Shown: one piece after another, positions 1 to 8,447 of the stretch
Layout of the letters: every line of letters begins with the position of its first letter
Numbering within the stretch: position 1 is the stretch's first letter
Source of the DNA: Paenibacillus piri
Lineage (GTDB): Bacteria > Bacillota > Bacilli > Paenibacillales > NBRC-103111
DNA length: 64,000 bases
Assembly: GCF_004354045.1 (NCBI RefSeq)
Contig: NZ_SMRT01000007.1
Coordinates: 248,001 to 312,000 of the forward strand
Direction: 5' to 3'
Notes under the pieces: generated by a model
Database searches by the model: none
Seen by the model: only the letters and a program-made list of their open reading frames with translations
What the model was told of the DNA's origin: nothing
Program-made: the position numbers and the translations under genes

Positions 1-1880
1 TTATGGAACGCGGATACGAGCAAGTATCGGTCGATGACATCATCGCTGCGACCCACACTTCGAAAGGAACTTTTTATCATTATTTCAAAGGCAAGGATGA
101 GCTGCTGCGGGAATTTTCATACCGGCAGATGAAAACGATCCATCTATGGTCGGAAACGACGCCGGGGCAAGTGCTGTCACTGGAAGGTCATATTAACCGG
201 CTGTTATTAGACCTGGCTTCTAATATTGACGCGCATCCCAAGCTGGTACGCAGCTTAATCGCTCTTTCCTTACAAAATGAAGCTTTGCAAGGCGTCGAAG
301 AGGAGCAGTATCAGCTGCTGCTTGACCGGCTGCTGCGCTGGCTGCCCCATCCGGATAAAGCGATGCTGCTGCTCTCGGTATACCGGGGAACTTTATTGGC
401 ATGGTGCTCGCAAAACGATCATGACTTGACGGATCTGCTGCGGCGCAACCTGGCGTGGACCTGGTCCGGCTTGCGTTCCGGGCAAAATGCGGAGCTAATA
501 TCCGATAATTCAGGAAAGACTATGCCTGAGACAGCTTGGTTTGGACTTAAGGAAAAGGAGACGAGAAAAATGAAGGTTGCCATTATCGGTGGCGGTTTAG
601 CCGGTTTGACCGCGGCCGCTTATTTGTCGGAGGAACCGGGAATTGAAGGCGTGCTGTTCGAACGCAGTCCGCAATGGGGAGGCCGAGCCTTTACCTACGA
701 AAAAGCGGGATTCACGCTGAATTACGGGGCTCACGCGGTTTATGGCATCGACCGGCATGAGCTTACTGTGATGGAACGCGAGCTCGGGCTTTCGTTCAGC
801 TCCAGACAGGTGGATAAGCGGAAGGTCATGTATGCGAAGCATGATCAGCTGACGCCCGCACCGCTCGACTTTGTGAACCTCATGCGGACGGAGCTGCTGA
901 ATCCGATGCAAAAGGTTCGTTTTGTAGGAGAGATTACAGCTATTATCGCCAACATACACAATTTGAAGCATTACGACACGCTCGGCGATTATTTGGCCCA
1001 GTCGGATGCCGACGAAGATCTCAAGGAGCTTTGGGAGCATCTGGTCTGCTCCAATTTCTTCATTACGCCGGAGGAAGCGCGCAATGTTTCCGGGCAAGTC
1101 ATCAGCGAATATTATCACAACCTGTTTTTATCCGGACGTCCGGTCAACTATGTGCTCGGCAGCTGGGCTGTCATTACGAATCAGCTCAGACAAAAAATCG
1201 GCGTCTCCGGCAGATGGGAAATGGCGCTGAAGGAAGGCGTCGAGTCCGTCAGCTATGCGGATCACAAGTTTATGCTCAAAACGAAAAACCGCGAGCTCGG
1301 TTTTGATAAAGTTGTGTTCGCCATGCCGGTGCAGCAGATCGGCAAGCTGCTCAGAGGCTCGCCCTGGGAGCCGTTCCTTGCTCCGTACGAAAACAATACC
1401 GCAACCGAGGTTATGGTCTACGATATCGGCTTGAACCGCGTCGTCGCGCGACCTTTCAGCTATATAAGCGATATGGATAACAAGCTCTTTATCAGCGATG
1501 TTTCCGCTACCGACCATACTCTTGTGCCGGAAGGCGGGCAGCTGCTGCAGGGGATAGCTTACTTAACCGACAAGTTCGACGACGAAGAAATGCGAAAAGC
1601 ATACCTGGACAGCAAAACGCAGCAAATGGAAGCTTTGTTCGACCATTATTATCCGGGATGGCGGGAAGAAACGGCCGTCAAGCGCGTATCGAAAAAGGCG
1701 ATGGTGGCCAGCGTTAAAAACATCGTCTCCAACAAGCTGCTGCCGACGCGCATGGATCATGTTCCGTTTTATTTTTGCGGTGATGGCTGTGTCGGAAAGG
1801 GAGAATTGGCAGAGCGGGCGTTCTCCAGCGCGCGCGAGGTTGCGAAGTCCATTATGGAGCATATGAAGGTCGGTGTGTAG
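1..1880 (+). CDS. TetR-family regulator domain joined in frame to an FAD-dependent oxidoreductase (5' partial)
   Basis: The reading frame is open from the window edge to 1880. Counting from the ATG at 3, residues 1-30 are the end of a TetR DNA-binding domain (the segment around TSKGTFYHYFKGKDELL), so the true start lies upstream of the window. Residues 30-170 look like a TetR C-terminal domain. At residue 190 (ATG at 570) a complete flavoprotein begins: MKVAIIGGGLAGL is the FAD-binding Rossmann motif, a WGGRAF segment follows, and the C-terminal FAD motif reads YFCGDGCVGKGELAERAF. The flavoprotein resembles the phytoene desaturase/protoporphyrinogen oxidase superfamily; its substrate cannot be told. 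Normally these would be two adjacent genes. Here no stop separates them, although a one-base shift would bring a TAA into frame near 547. It is either a real fusion, a pair of overlapping products, or a sequencing indel. Confidence 0.8.
   Translation, partial: MERGYEQVSVDDIIAATHTSKGTFYHYFKGKDELLREFSYRQMKTIHLWSETTPGQVLSLEGHINRLLLDLASNIDAHPKLVRSLIALSLQNEALQGVEEEQYQLLLDRLLRWLPHPDKAMLLLSVYRGTLLAWCSQNDHDLTDLLRRNLAWTWSGLRSGQNAELISDNSGKTMPETAWFGLKEKETRKMKVAIIGGGLAGLTAAAYLSEEPGIEGVLFERSPQWGGRAFTYEKAGFTLNYGAHAVYGIDRHELTVMERELGLSFSSRQVDKRKVMYAKHDQLTPAPLDFVNLMRTELLNPMQKVRFVGEITAIIANIHNLKHYDTLGDYLAQSDADEDLKELWEHLVCSNFFITPEEARNVSGQVISEYYHNLFLSGRPVNYVLGSWAVITNQLRQKIGVSGRWEMALKEGVESVSYADHKFMLKTKNRELGFDKVVFAMPVQQIGKLLRGSPWEPFLAPYENNTATEVMVYDIGLNRVVARPFSYISDMDNKLFISDVSATDHTLVPEGGQLLQGIAYLTDKFDDEEMRKAYLDSKTQQMEALFDHYYPGWREETAVKRVSKKAMVASVKNIVSNKLLPTRMDHVPFYFCGDGCVGKGELAERAFSSAREVAKSIMEHMKVGV
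555..572 (+). promoter_or_regulatory. Internal ribosome binding site and ATG for the oxidoreductase half
   Basis: AAGGAG at 555-560 stands nine bases before the ATG at 570-572, in frame with the upstream TetR domain. The ATG opens exactly at the FAD-binding motif, so a free oxidoreductase could be made alongside any fusion protein. Confidence 0.65.
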
Positions 1881-1947
1881 ATGTCTTCAAGTCCGCAGAC
1901 CGCAATCCGGTCAGGGCGCAGCTATCGGCAGGCCGGGACAATGAAGC

Positions 1948-4173
1948 TCAGGCGTTGCGGGGAATGAGGCTGTAAATGAGAGCAGCGACAGCTTTAAAGC
2001 TTCTGTACGCCAGTTGGTAAGATGAGGCGAGCTGCCGCCGGAGCCAACCCGATTCGGATGAATCGGGTTTTTGCTCGTTCAGCTGCAGCTGCGCGGAGCC
2101 GGGCGGTGAAGCTGCCGCGTCGGCGTCTTGTGAATAAGGCACGGCAGAGTCGGCCCGCTTCGATGGCGCATCGGCAACCGTGCCGTTCGCGCCGAACGGA
2201 TTCACCGCCACGCCGCCCGCCGTTTGTATCAGCACAGTCCGCGTCTTCCCGTCCCACTGCAGCGATCCGCCGAAAGCTTCCCCGATAAACCGGGCCGGCG
2301 CCAGCGTACTGCCGTTGATCAGCTGGGCCGCCGCCTCCAGCTCCACGATCTTGCCGTTTACCGACGCTTGACGGTCGCCAATCTTGAACGATACGGTCGT
2401 ATCGCCTTTCCTTCCGGTTGCGGTTCGAGTAGCCGCGTCCCAACTGACCGTCGCTCCCATCGATTCAAAAATCGCGCGCATCGGCGCCAGCGTACTGCCG
2501 TCCTTAATAACGGGCGGCTGCTCGTATTTTTGTAGCTTGCCGTTTATTTTCACGCTTACCTGGGAGGAGAGCGGGAATGACCGGCTCGCCGCTTTATTGC
2601 CCTCGCGGTTATACACGTCAAGCTTCAAAGTCGAGCCGTCCGGCACATCGTCCGCATCCAGCTCGATCCCGAACGGCGGCCCCGATTGGGTCTGAATCAG
2701 CTTCCCGTTGATCGAGTAGTCGATTTTTCCGATATAAATATCGGGTATTTTAACCCATGGGATCAGCTTTGTCCGTTCGGCGAAGGCCGGATCGCCGGCG
2801 GCGCCGGACAGCTTGATATAACCGGTCCGGTCGGCTGGCTTCGCCCCCTGCTCGACCTTGGACAAATAATAAGGCGCCGCGATCATTTTCGTATATAAAG
2901 CTTTCATCGCATCGTTGGCTCCGAGCAAATAATTGTTTCGGGACTCGCGGTTTTTTAAATCGACATTAAAGTAAGTGATCGATTTCAACCGCGGATATTT
3001 GAACGGCATTACCTCGTACAGCCTGTGCAAATTGAGCAGACCGTAATCCGTAAACGACTCCTGCGGGATATGCGCATAATGGGAAACCGCGGTTTCGCTG
3101 ATCATCAGCGGCTTGCGGTCGGAGTACGTCTTGTATAAATAATCGAGCCGTTCGATCGGACTCGTCGCCTGCATGTTGCTTTGCGCAGGATCGCCGTTCT
3201 CGTAAGGCTCCGTGTACATGCTGACGCCAACCCAATCCACATAGTCGTCCCCCGGGTAATAAACATCCATCGAATAGGCAGGCACGTCGCCGGGGCTCCA
3301 TACCATCGCCACATTCGGCGCCTCCTCGGCCATGACGTCGTGAACGAGACGGAATTTTTCGATATATTTTTGCGGATCGCCGTGCCATACCACCCAATCG
3401 CCGTTCATTTCGCTTGCATAGCGCAAAAAGACCGGGATCCCGGATGCTTTGGCCGCTTTGGCCCATTCCCGCAAATGCGCATCGTCCTTAACCGAATCAA
3501 GGCCCTTGCTTGGTTCCCACGCAATCTGCAGCGCCGCTCCGGCTTCTTTGGCCCGCGCCGCATACTGCTTTGGAAACGCATTGTCATAAGGAGAGTAAGC
3601 CAAGTATAATGCATGCTGCTTTCCGTAAATGGCCGTTGATTTGGTGAACTGATTTTGCATCGCCGGGTCCTGCTCGGAGTACATGCCGATATAAATGCCG
3701 TATTCGGGTTCGAATTTGGCCAGCTTGCCGTTGGACGGAGCAGCCTGGCGCTTCAGCAGCTCCTCGTCCCGGGTGGACATGTACACATCCGAAATAGTAC
3801 GGATTTGCTCGGCGCGCTGCAGATCGACGGCCCCCCAGTCTTTGCCGAATTTAAGCCAATATTCGTTTTCAAGCTCATAGTAATGAATCGCGTTCTCGTA
3901 ATCCTGGATTTTATCATAATATTCATCCAGCTTTCCGCAAAACAACGCGGCGTTCTGCCAATCTCCCGTGGAAGCGTAGTGCTCGACAAGGTATTTCCAA
4001 TGCGGCACCGCCTCTTCCGGCTTTCCGCTGCCGACCGCCGCCTCCGCCGCTTTCCAGCGATCCCAAACCGGGTCAGCCTGAACCGTTGTTGCTCCCGCCA
4101 ACAAGCCTGCAGCCAATACAAGTGCTGCCGCCCTTTTGAACAAGCGGGATTTGCGCAGATGCTGAAACGCCAT
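1948..4173 (-). CDS. Secreted GH26-like glycosidase with C-terminal stalk (copper amine oxidase N1) domains
   Basis: A 741-residue exported protein. The start is the ATG at 4173, preceded by GGGAGGGG; an in-frame start 17 codons upstream lacks a site. Residues 1-33 are a signal peptide ending VQA. Residues about 35-145 look like TPR-type helices. The middle is a (beta/alpha)8 glycosidase of GH26 type: RYASEMNGDWVVW carries the likely acid/base E255, and LMISETAVSHY the likely nucleophile E360. After a beta-rich linker come two units resembling the copper amine oxidase N-terminal (stalk) domain, marked by DGSTLAPMRAIFESMGA and NGSTLAPARFIGEAFGG, which are common cell-surface modules in Paenibacillus. 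The tail is low in complexity and then hydrophobic. Beta-mannan or a mixed glucan is a plausible substrate, but this is inference. A palindrome AAGCGCTT near 4249-4256, 75 bp upstream, resembles the core of a CcpA site, weakly. Confidence 0.75.
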   Translation of the reverse strand: MAFQHLRKSRLFKRAAALVLAAGLLAGATTVQADPVWDRWKAAEAAVGSGKPEEAVPHWKYLVEHYASTGDWQNAALFCGKLDEYYDKIQDYENAIHYYELENEYWLKFGKDWGAVDLQRAEQIRTISDVYMSTRDEELLKRQAAPSNGKLAKFEPEYGIYIGMYSEQDPAMQNQFTKSTAIYGKQHALYLAYSPYDNAFPKQYAARAKEAGAALQIAWEPSKGLDSVKDDAHLREWAKAAKASGIPVFLRYASEMNGDWVVWHGDPQKYIEKFRLVHDVMAEEAPNVAMVWSPGDVPAYSMDVYYPGDDYVDWVGVSMYTEPYENGDPAQSNMQATSPIERLDYLYKTYSDRKPLMISETAVSHYAHIPQESFTDYGLLNLHRLYEVMPFKYPRLKSITYFNVDLKNRESRNNYLLGANDAMKALYTKMIAAPYYLSKVEQGAKPADRTGYIKLSGAAGDPAFAERTKLIPWVKIPDIYIGKIDYSINGKLIQTQSGPPFGIELDADDVPDGSTLKLDVYNREGNKAASRSFPLSSQVSVKINGKLQKYEQPPVIKDGSTLAPMRAIFESMGATVSWDAATRTATGRKGDTTVSFKIGDRQASVNGKIVELEAAAQLINGSTLAPARFIGEAFGGSLQWDGKTRTVLIQTAGGVAVNPFGANGTVADAPSKRADSAVPYSQDADAAASPPGSAQLQLNEQKPDSSESGWLRRQLASSYQLAYRSFKAVAALIYSLIPRNA
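2046..2072 (+). terminator. Plus-strand intrinsic terminator lying inside the 3' coding end of the convergent gene
   Basis: AACCCGATTC and GAATCGGGTT form a perfect 10-bp stem around a GGAT loop, followed by TTT on the plus strand. It would end transcripts from the oxidoreductase gene but lies within the last codons of the convergent minus-strand gene (residues around QKPDSSESG). Confidence 0.55.
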
Positions 4174-4321
4174 ACCCGATCCCCTCCCATCAAATAAAAA
4201 TAAAACGCTTATGCCGCCGGACAATGAATACAGCTGGACGCAGCGGATAAGCGCTTGTACGGTTTACCATATATACGTTGTAAAGATGGCAAGGTTTCTT
4301 CAGCCGTATTCAACGCTCACG

Positions 4322-7300
4322 TTACAGCGTTTCTAAAAAGACGCTGCTGCCGCGGCCGCCCGGCTCCGGAGGCTGGACGACAAGCCTGCGGGGCAGGCGG
4401 GCGCGCAGCTCGGGCACGTGGCTGATCACGCCTACGGTCAATCGGTCGAAATGCAGCTTCTCCAATGCGATTATGACTGTCTCCAGCAGCTCCTGATCGA
4501 GCGTTCCGAAGCCTTCGTCCAAAAAGAAAAACTCGAGCGGGTACTGGCCCTTCAGTTGAATTTGCGCTGATAACGCAAGCGCCAGCGAGAGCGAGGTCAA
4601 GAAGGTTTCTCCTCCCGACAAGGTGGAAACCGGCCGTTTGACGCCGCCGTTGGCATCGTCGCGAATGATAAAGCCGCCGGCCGAATCCACTTCAATGGCG
4701 TATCTTTGGCGGGTCAGCTGGCCCAAACGCTCCGATGCCGAACGGCTAACCTGCATCAATTGTTCCTCGGCCAAAAATTCGACAAACGCGTTGCCGCGAA
4801 GCACGCTCTGCAGCTTGCCCAGCAGCGTCAATTCCCCCTGCTTCGCGGCCCGCCTCATTTCCAGTTCAAGCCAGCGCTCATGCTTGGCCTGCAGCGATTC
4901 CCAGTCCCGTTCCGCCTTCGCCTTCGCCTGTAGCGCATCCTCATCCTGACGCTTGCTCTCCGTAAGCTCGGCTTCCGCTGCCTGCCACACTTCCTCGGAT
5001 ACCGAGCGTCCGTCCAGCTGTTCGATCCACTGCCTTTCCTGCGACTGCAGCTGATGCTCAAGCTTGCCATGCGCTTCGGTTTCGGCCGTCCAAAGCCGCT
5101 TTTGCTCCTCCGTAATTAAGGCGGCTTGAACGTCAAGCGGATCCATGAAGCCGAGCATATCGGCCTGCTGCCTCCATTCCGCTTCGGCCGCCGCGGCCTG
5201 CTCAGCGGCCGTTTCGGCAGCTTGGGCGGCTGCCGCGTAAGTCTGGGCTGCCTGCTGGGCTGCCTGCTGCGCCTGTTCGAACGATTGCTTCGCCTGCTCC
5301 GTCGCGCTCCGTACCTGCTCCAGCTGCGCATGAGCCTCAGCGATCTGTTCTTCAACCGGCTGCTCGCCGGCCCATTCACGCACGCGCTCCGCCTTCTCCG
5401 CTTCCTGCCGCTGCGTATGCTTCAGCTCGGTTTGCAGCTGCACCAGCGTACGGTCCAGGCTATTCGCCTGCTCCTGAAGCCCGGCCAGCGCGGTTTGCTT
5501 GTCCTCGATAAAGCTTATGCTTTTATCGAGCCGCTGACGCAAATCTTCAGCACGCTGCTCCTGCAGCCGCTGCTGCTCCATTGCCGATTCTACCGTTTCG
5601 TAAGCAAACGACGTTGCGAACCGGCTGTTCCAAGCCCGGGTTAGCTCCTGTACGGAAAGGGCAAGCTGCCCGGCCTTTTGCTCGGTTGTATGTATAAGAT
5701 GGTTTAACGATTGCTGCTTCGCTTTCGGGTCTCCCATCAGCAGATCCAACTGCCCGCGCTCCTGCACAAGCGCTTGCAGCTCCTGCTGCAGCCGTTGTTC
5801 CTGCCGCTTCGTCTGCCGCAAGACAAGCGCTGATGTCTCTTCCTCCGTCTGCAGCTCTTCGATGTTAAGAGACTCGCTGTATTCGGCGCCGGCCGGTTTA
5901 AGGCGCGCTTCATCGCACATTTGCCCCCAGGCATGCAGCGCCGCCGCCGCCTCGGCCAACAGCTCGTTCGCTTGCAGGCGGGGCAGCATCGGCTGCCACT
6001 GCTGAATGATTCCGTTCAGCATGACCTGCAGCCGGTTATTGTCCAGCATCCGTTCCTTCGTCCGCAGCAGAAGCTGTTCCAGCTCCAGCGCAGCGGCGGC
6101 GTCAGCCGCAAGCGCAACGTCCGCTTCCGACTGCTCCGGCGCAAATGGCCGCGGATGGCGCTCGGAGCCACAGACCGGGCAGCTCTCGCCCTCTGCAAGC
6201 TGCTCCGCCAATTCAGCGGCCATTGCATGCAGCTCCGCCTGCCGGTTCAGCTTGGCGCTTTCCTTCTGCAGGCGGGCAGCCTCTTCCGCGATGCGCTGCA
6301 GCCTGTCGTCCTGCTGCAGTGAAGCGGCAAACGACTCGGCCGCATCCGCCAGCCATTGCCCGAGCCGCCGTCCCCACTGCGCCTCCTGCTGCCCGGCGGC
6401 ATCCAGCTGCCGCTGCAGGCCGTCCAGCTCTTGCCGGTGCTGGACAAGCTCCGCCTGCTGCTCCTCCAGCTGACGCATGCGCTGCTCGATCGCCCGCTTC
6501 TCCTGGAGCGCCTCGCGCAGCCGCTCGCGGTCCTCGCTGCGCACCTCCGCCTGCTGCAGCTCCTCCTTCAGCTCGGCCTGCCGCTTCAACGCCTTGTCGC
6601 GCAGCTCCTGCTCGCGCAGCTGCTGCCCCCGCGCCGCTTGCAGCGCGGCCGCCGTCTGCGACTCCTGAGCTGCGAGGCCGCTCAGTGCGGCCCGCAGCTT
6701 CGCCAGCTCTGCAGCCAGCTCGCGCGCCTGCTGCAGCTTGTCGAGCCGCAGCAAGAGCGGCGTCTCCTGCGCCGCCAGCGCTTCGCGGGCGGCTGCGTGC
6801 GCCTCGCCGGCGCGCTCAAGCGCCGCTTGCGTGAGCTGCCGCGCCTGATCCGCCCGCGAGGCCGCGTCGCGCTCGCGTTCGAGCCGCGCTGCGGCGAGCC
6901 CGCGCTGGCGGGCGTACGGCTGCGCACGCTCGGCCTGCCCGGCCCGCGCGAGCCGCTCCTGCAGCGCGAGCACCTGCGGCGCGCGGGTCGCGTGCTCCGC
7001 GAGCTGCCGCCGCGTCAGCGCGAGCGCCTGCTGCAGCTCGCGCACGCGGCGCAGCTCGGCGGCGCGGGCCTCGCAAGCGGCGAGCTGCGCGCGCCGCTGC
7101 CGCGCAGCCTCCGCCGCGGCGCGCAGCTCCCCGGCGGCCGCGTCCAGCGCCTGCTGCGAGGCGTCGCCGAGGCCCTGCTGCTCGGCATGCAGCTCCTTGA
7201 CCGCGACATCGGCCTCTTTAAAACGGCCCGACGCCTTGGCATTGAGTTGGTCGCCATACGGCTCCAAATGAAAGAGCCGCTGCAGCATTTGCCGCCGCTC

Positions 7301-7795
7301 GCTTCCCTTCAAGGCGAGAAATTCCGCAAATTTTCCTTGCGGCAGCACAACCGCCCGGGTAAAATCCTGCATCGACAGGCCCAATATATCTTGCACCTGC
7401 TGATTTACGTCGCCCGATTTATCCGCCAGCACGACAGTTTCCTCATCCTGATAACGGATGAGCCGACTGACCGTATTATGGACGGCGACGTCGCCGCCCC
7501 GTTTGAACTGCCGGTCGACGCGGTAGCGCAGCGCTCCGCCTGCATGCCCCAGCTCGAATGTAAACGATACGGACAACGATTGCTCCGCATGATTCATGAT
7601 GCCCTGCGTGCCGTTGGCCGCCCGCTCTACTTTACCGAACAGCGCCAAGGTCATCGCATCCAATATCGTTGATTTTCCGCTGCCCGTTGGCCCGAAAATA
7701 CCAAATACTCCGGCATCGCACAGCTGCGTGAAATCGATCTCCTGCAGCTCCCTGTAGCTTTGCAGCCCGGCCATTTGTAAAAGAATCGGTCGCAT
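4322..7795 (-). CDS. sbcC: Nuclease SbcCD subunit C (Rad50-like SMC ATPase)
   Basis: With SbcD it forms the ATP-dependent nuclease that opens hairpins and processes DNA ends. The start ATG at 7795 follows GGAGAGGAG and gives 1157 residues. Walker A is GPTGSGKS at residues 35-42. The zinc hook is CPVC at 539-542, in the middle of a long coiled coil. The ABC signature STLSGGETFLTSL and Walker B FFFLDEGFGTLD are near the C-terminus. The coil half encoded around 6500-7150 is extremely rich in Ala, Arg, Gln and Glu and in G+C, so long open frames appear on the other strand; these are shadows. Unusually, sbcC is separated from sbcD by 652 bp of repeats, while these two genes normally abut. Confidence 0.95.
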   Translation of the reverse strand: MRPILLQMAGLQSYRELQEIDFTQLCDAGVFGIFGPTGSGKSTILDAMTLALFGKVERAANGTQGIMNHAEQSLSVSFTFELGHAGGALRYRVDRQFKRGGDVAVHNTVSRLIRYQDEETVVLADKSGDVNQQVQDILGLSMQDFTRAVVLPQGKFAEFLALKGSERRQMLQRLFHLEPYGDQLNAKASGRFKEADVAVKELHAEQQGLGDASQQALDAAAGELRAAAEAARQRRAQLAACEARAAELRRVRELQQALALTRRQLAEHATRAPQVLALQERLARAGQAERAQPYARQRGLAAARLERERDAASRADQARQLTQAALERAGEAHAAAREALAAQETPLLLRLDKLQQARELAAELAKLRAALSGLAAQESQTAAALQAARGQQLREQELRDKALKRQAELKEELQQAEVRSEDRERLREALQEKRAIEQRMRQLEEQQAELVQHRQELDGLQRQLDAAGQQEAQWGRRLGQWLADAAESFAASLQQDDRLQRIAEEAARLQKESAKLNRQAELHAMAAELAEQLAEGESCPVCGSERHPRPFAPEQSEADVALAADAAAALELEQLLLRTKERMLDNNRLQVMLNGIIQQWQPMLPRLQANELLAEAAAALHAWGQMCDEARLKPAGAEYSESLNIEELQTEEETSALVLRQTKRQEQRLQQELQALVQERGQLDLLMGDPKAKQQSLNHLIHTTEQKAGQLALSVQELTRAWNSRFATSFAYETVESAMEQQRLQEQRAEDLRQRLDKSISFIEDKQTALAGLQEQANSLDRTLVQLQTELKHTQRQEAEKAERVREWAGEQPVEEQIAEAHAQLEQVRSATEQAKQSFEQAQQAAQQAAQTYAAAAQAAETAAEQAAAAEAEWRQQADMLGFMDPLDVQAALITEEQKRLWTAETEAHGKLEHQLQSQERQWIEQLDGRSVSEEVWQAAEAELTESKRQDEDALQAKAKAERDWESLQAKHERWLELEMRRAAKQGELTLLGKLQSVLRGNAFVEFLAEEQLMQVSRSASERLGQLTRQRYAIEVDSAGGFIIRDDANGGVKRPVSTLSGGETFLTSLSLALALSAQIQLKGQYPLEFFFLDEGFGTLDQELLETVIIALEKLHFDRLTVGVISHVPELRARLPRRLVVQPPEPGGRGSSVFLETL

Positions 7796-7865
7796 CCTTA
7801 TTTCGCTCCTCTCCGTTTGATGCGAATCATTGAATCTATAAACGATGAAGCCGATTGAATTTCGC

Positions 7866-7924
7866 GTACGGGACTCCAGAGCCCTTATTTGCTGCAAAAA
7901 GGCGGTTTTTCAAATCTAACGGAT
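7866..7924 (-). repeat. Degenerate 50-bp repeat unit, inverted copy (left flank of palindromic element)
   Basis: Read on the minus strand, this stretch runs from TCCGTTAGATTTG to GGCTCTGGAGTCCCGT with a 50-bp spacing between the two TCC(C)GT motifs. It matches the two tandem units on the other side of the element (8230-8329), which face the opposite way. Confidence 0.45.
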
Positions 7925-8206
7925 CTAGGGAGACTATCGATTAAAGGACGGGAACGGGCTTTGGAGATGACTTCGAAGCTCAAACACGTTTTATTGCCTT
8001 GATCCGATTTCGACTTTGTCGGGTTAAGACCCCCACCTCTAGGGTGGGCCTTGAATCAGGTGGGGTAGAGTCCCCATCTGATTCCCCGATGTTCAGCAAA
8101 GCTGAACGAGTTCACTTGATTACACTTTTCGGTATCCATGCAATAAAAAACTCGCCCTGAAGCTATTCTCCAAGCCCTTATCCCTATTAATCGACAGTCT
8201 CCTAGG
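7925..8206. mobile_element. MITE-like palindromic element with ~90-bp inverted ends, between sbcD and sbcC
   Basis: The left end (from CTAGGGAGACTATCGATTAA at 7925) and the reverse complement of the right end (from CTAGGAGACTGTCGATTAA at 8205) align over roughly 90 bp with a few small gaps, at about 75-80 percent identity by eye. The core holds three hairpins: CCCACC/GGTGGG at 8032-8048, a 13-bp stem GAATCAGGTGGGG/CCCCATCTGATTC at 8053-8084, and GTTCAGC AAA GCTGAAC at 8091-8107. There is no convincing coding frame (a 105-codon open frame at 8056-8373 crosses element boundaries and has no ribosome binding site). No target duplication is obvious. The hairpin series recalls IS200/IS605 ends, but no tnpA or tnpB is present. 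Confidence 0.6.
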
Positions 8207-8229
8207 AAACGTATTTCGCGGAAAATGGT

Positions 8230-8329
8230 GCAAATGAACGACCGGCGCGTCATATAACGTTTCTCGTGTCCGTCACATTGCAAAAGGAAAGTGAATGGGC
8301 TAAATAGCGGCATCTCAAGTCCGTTAGCG
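8230..8329 (+). repeat. Two tandem degenerate 50-bp repeat units
   Basis: Units start at GCAAATGAACG (8230) and GCAAAAGGAAAG (8280), each followed by ATAACGTTTCTCGTGTCCGT or ATAGCGGCATCTCAAGTCCGT. The same motif stands inverted at 7866-7924, so the repeats bracket the palindromic element. The remaining bases up to the sbcD stop (8330-8447) show nothing recognisable. Confidence 0.5.
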
Positions 8330-8447
8330 CAGCGATGCAGCGGCCTCGAACGAATAGCGCAGTGCCCATCCAAACAAGCGGGCGCCGCCCGTCGAATAAG
8401 CCGGATCCGCGGACTTCCGGTGCGAATATTATGTTGAACGCAATCTT

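Noticed and set aside
37..500. TetR part as a separate complete gene
   Set aside because: No stop codon ends it before the oxidoreductase, so it cannot be called as a separate gene from this sequence alone.
6356..7672. 438-codon open frame on the plus strand
   Set aside because: It is the antisense shadow of the very GC-rich coiled-coil part of sbcC; composition (Arg/Leu/Pro rich) and lack of a ribosome binding site agree.
7990..8110. IS200/IS605 right end or TnpB guide RNA
   Set aside because: The hairpins look similar, but no tnpA or tnpB is present and the long inverted ends do not fit that family, so I kept it only as a possibility.
8056..8373. 105-codon minus-strand frame between sbcD and sbcC
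   Set aside because: It spans the edge of the palindromic element and the flanking repeats; Arg/Cys-rich, no ribosome binding site.
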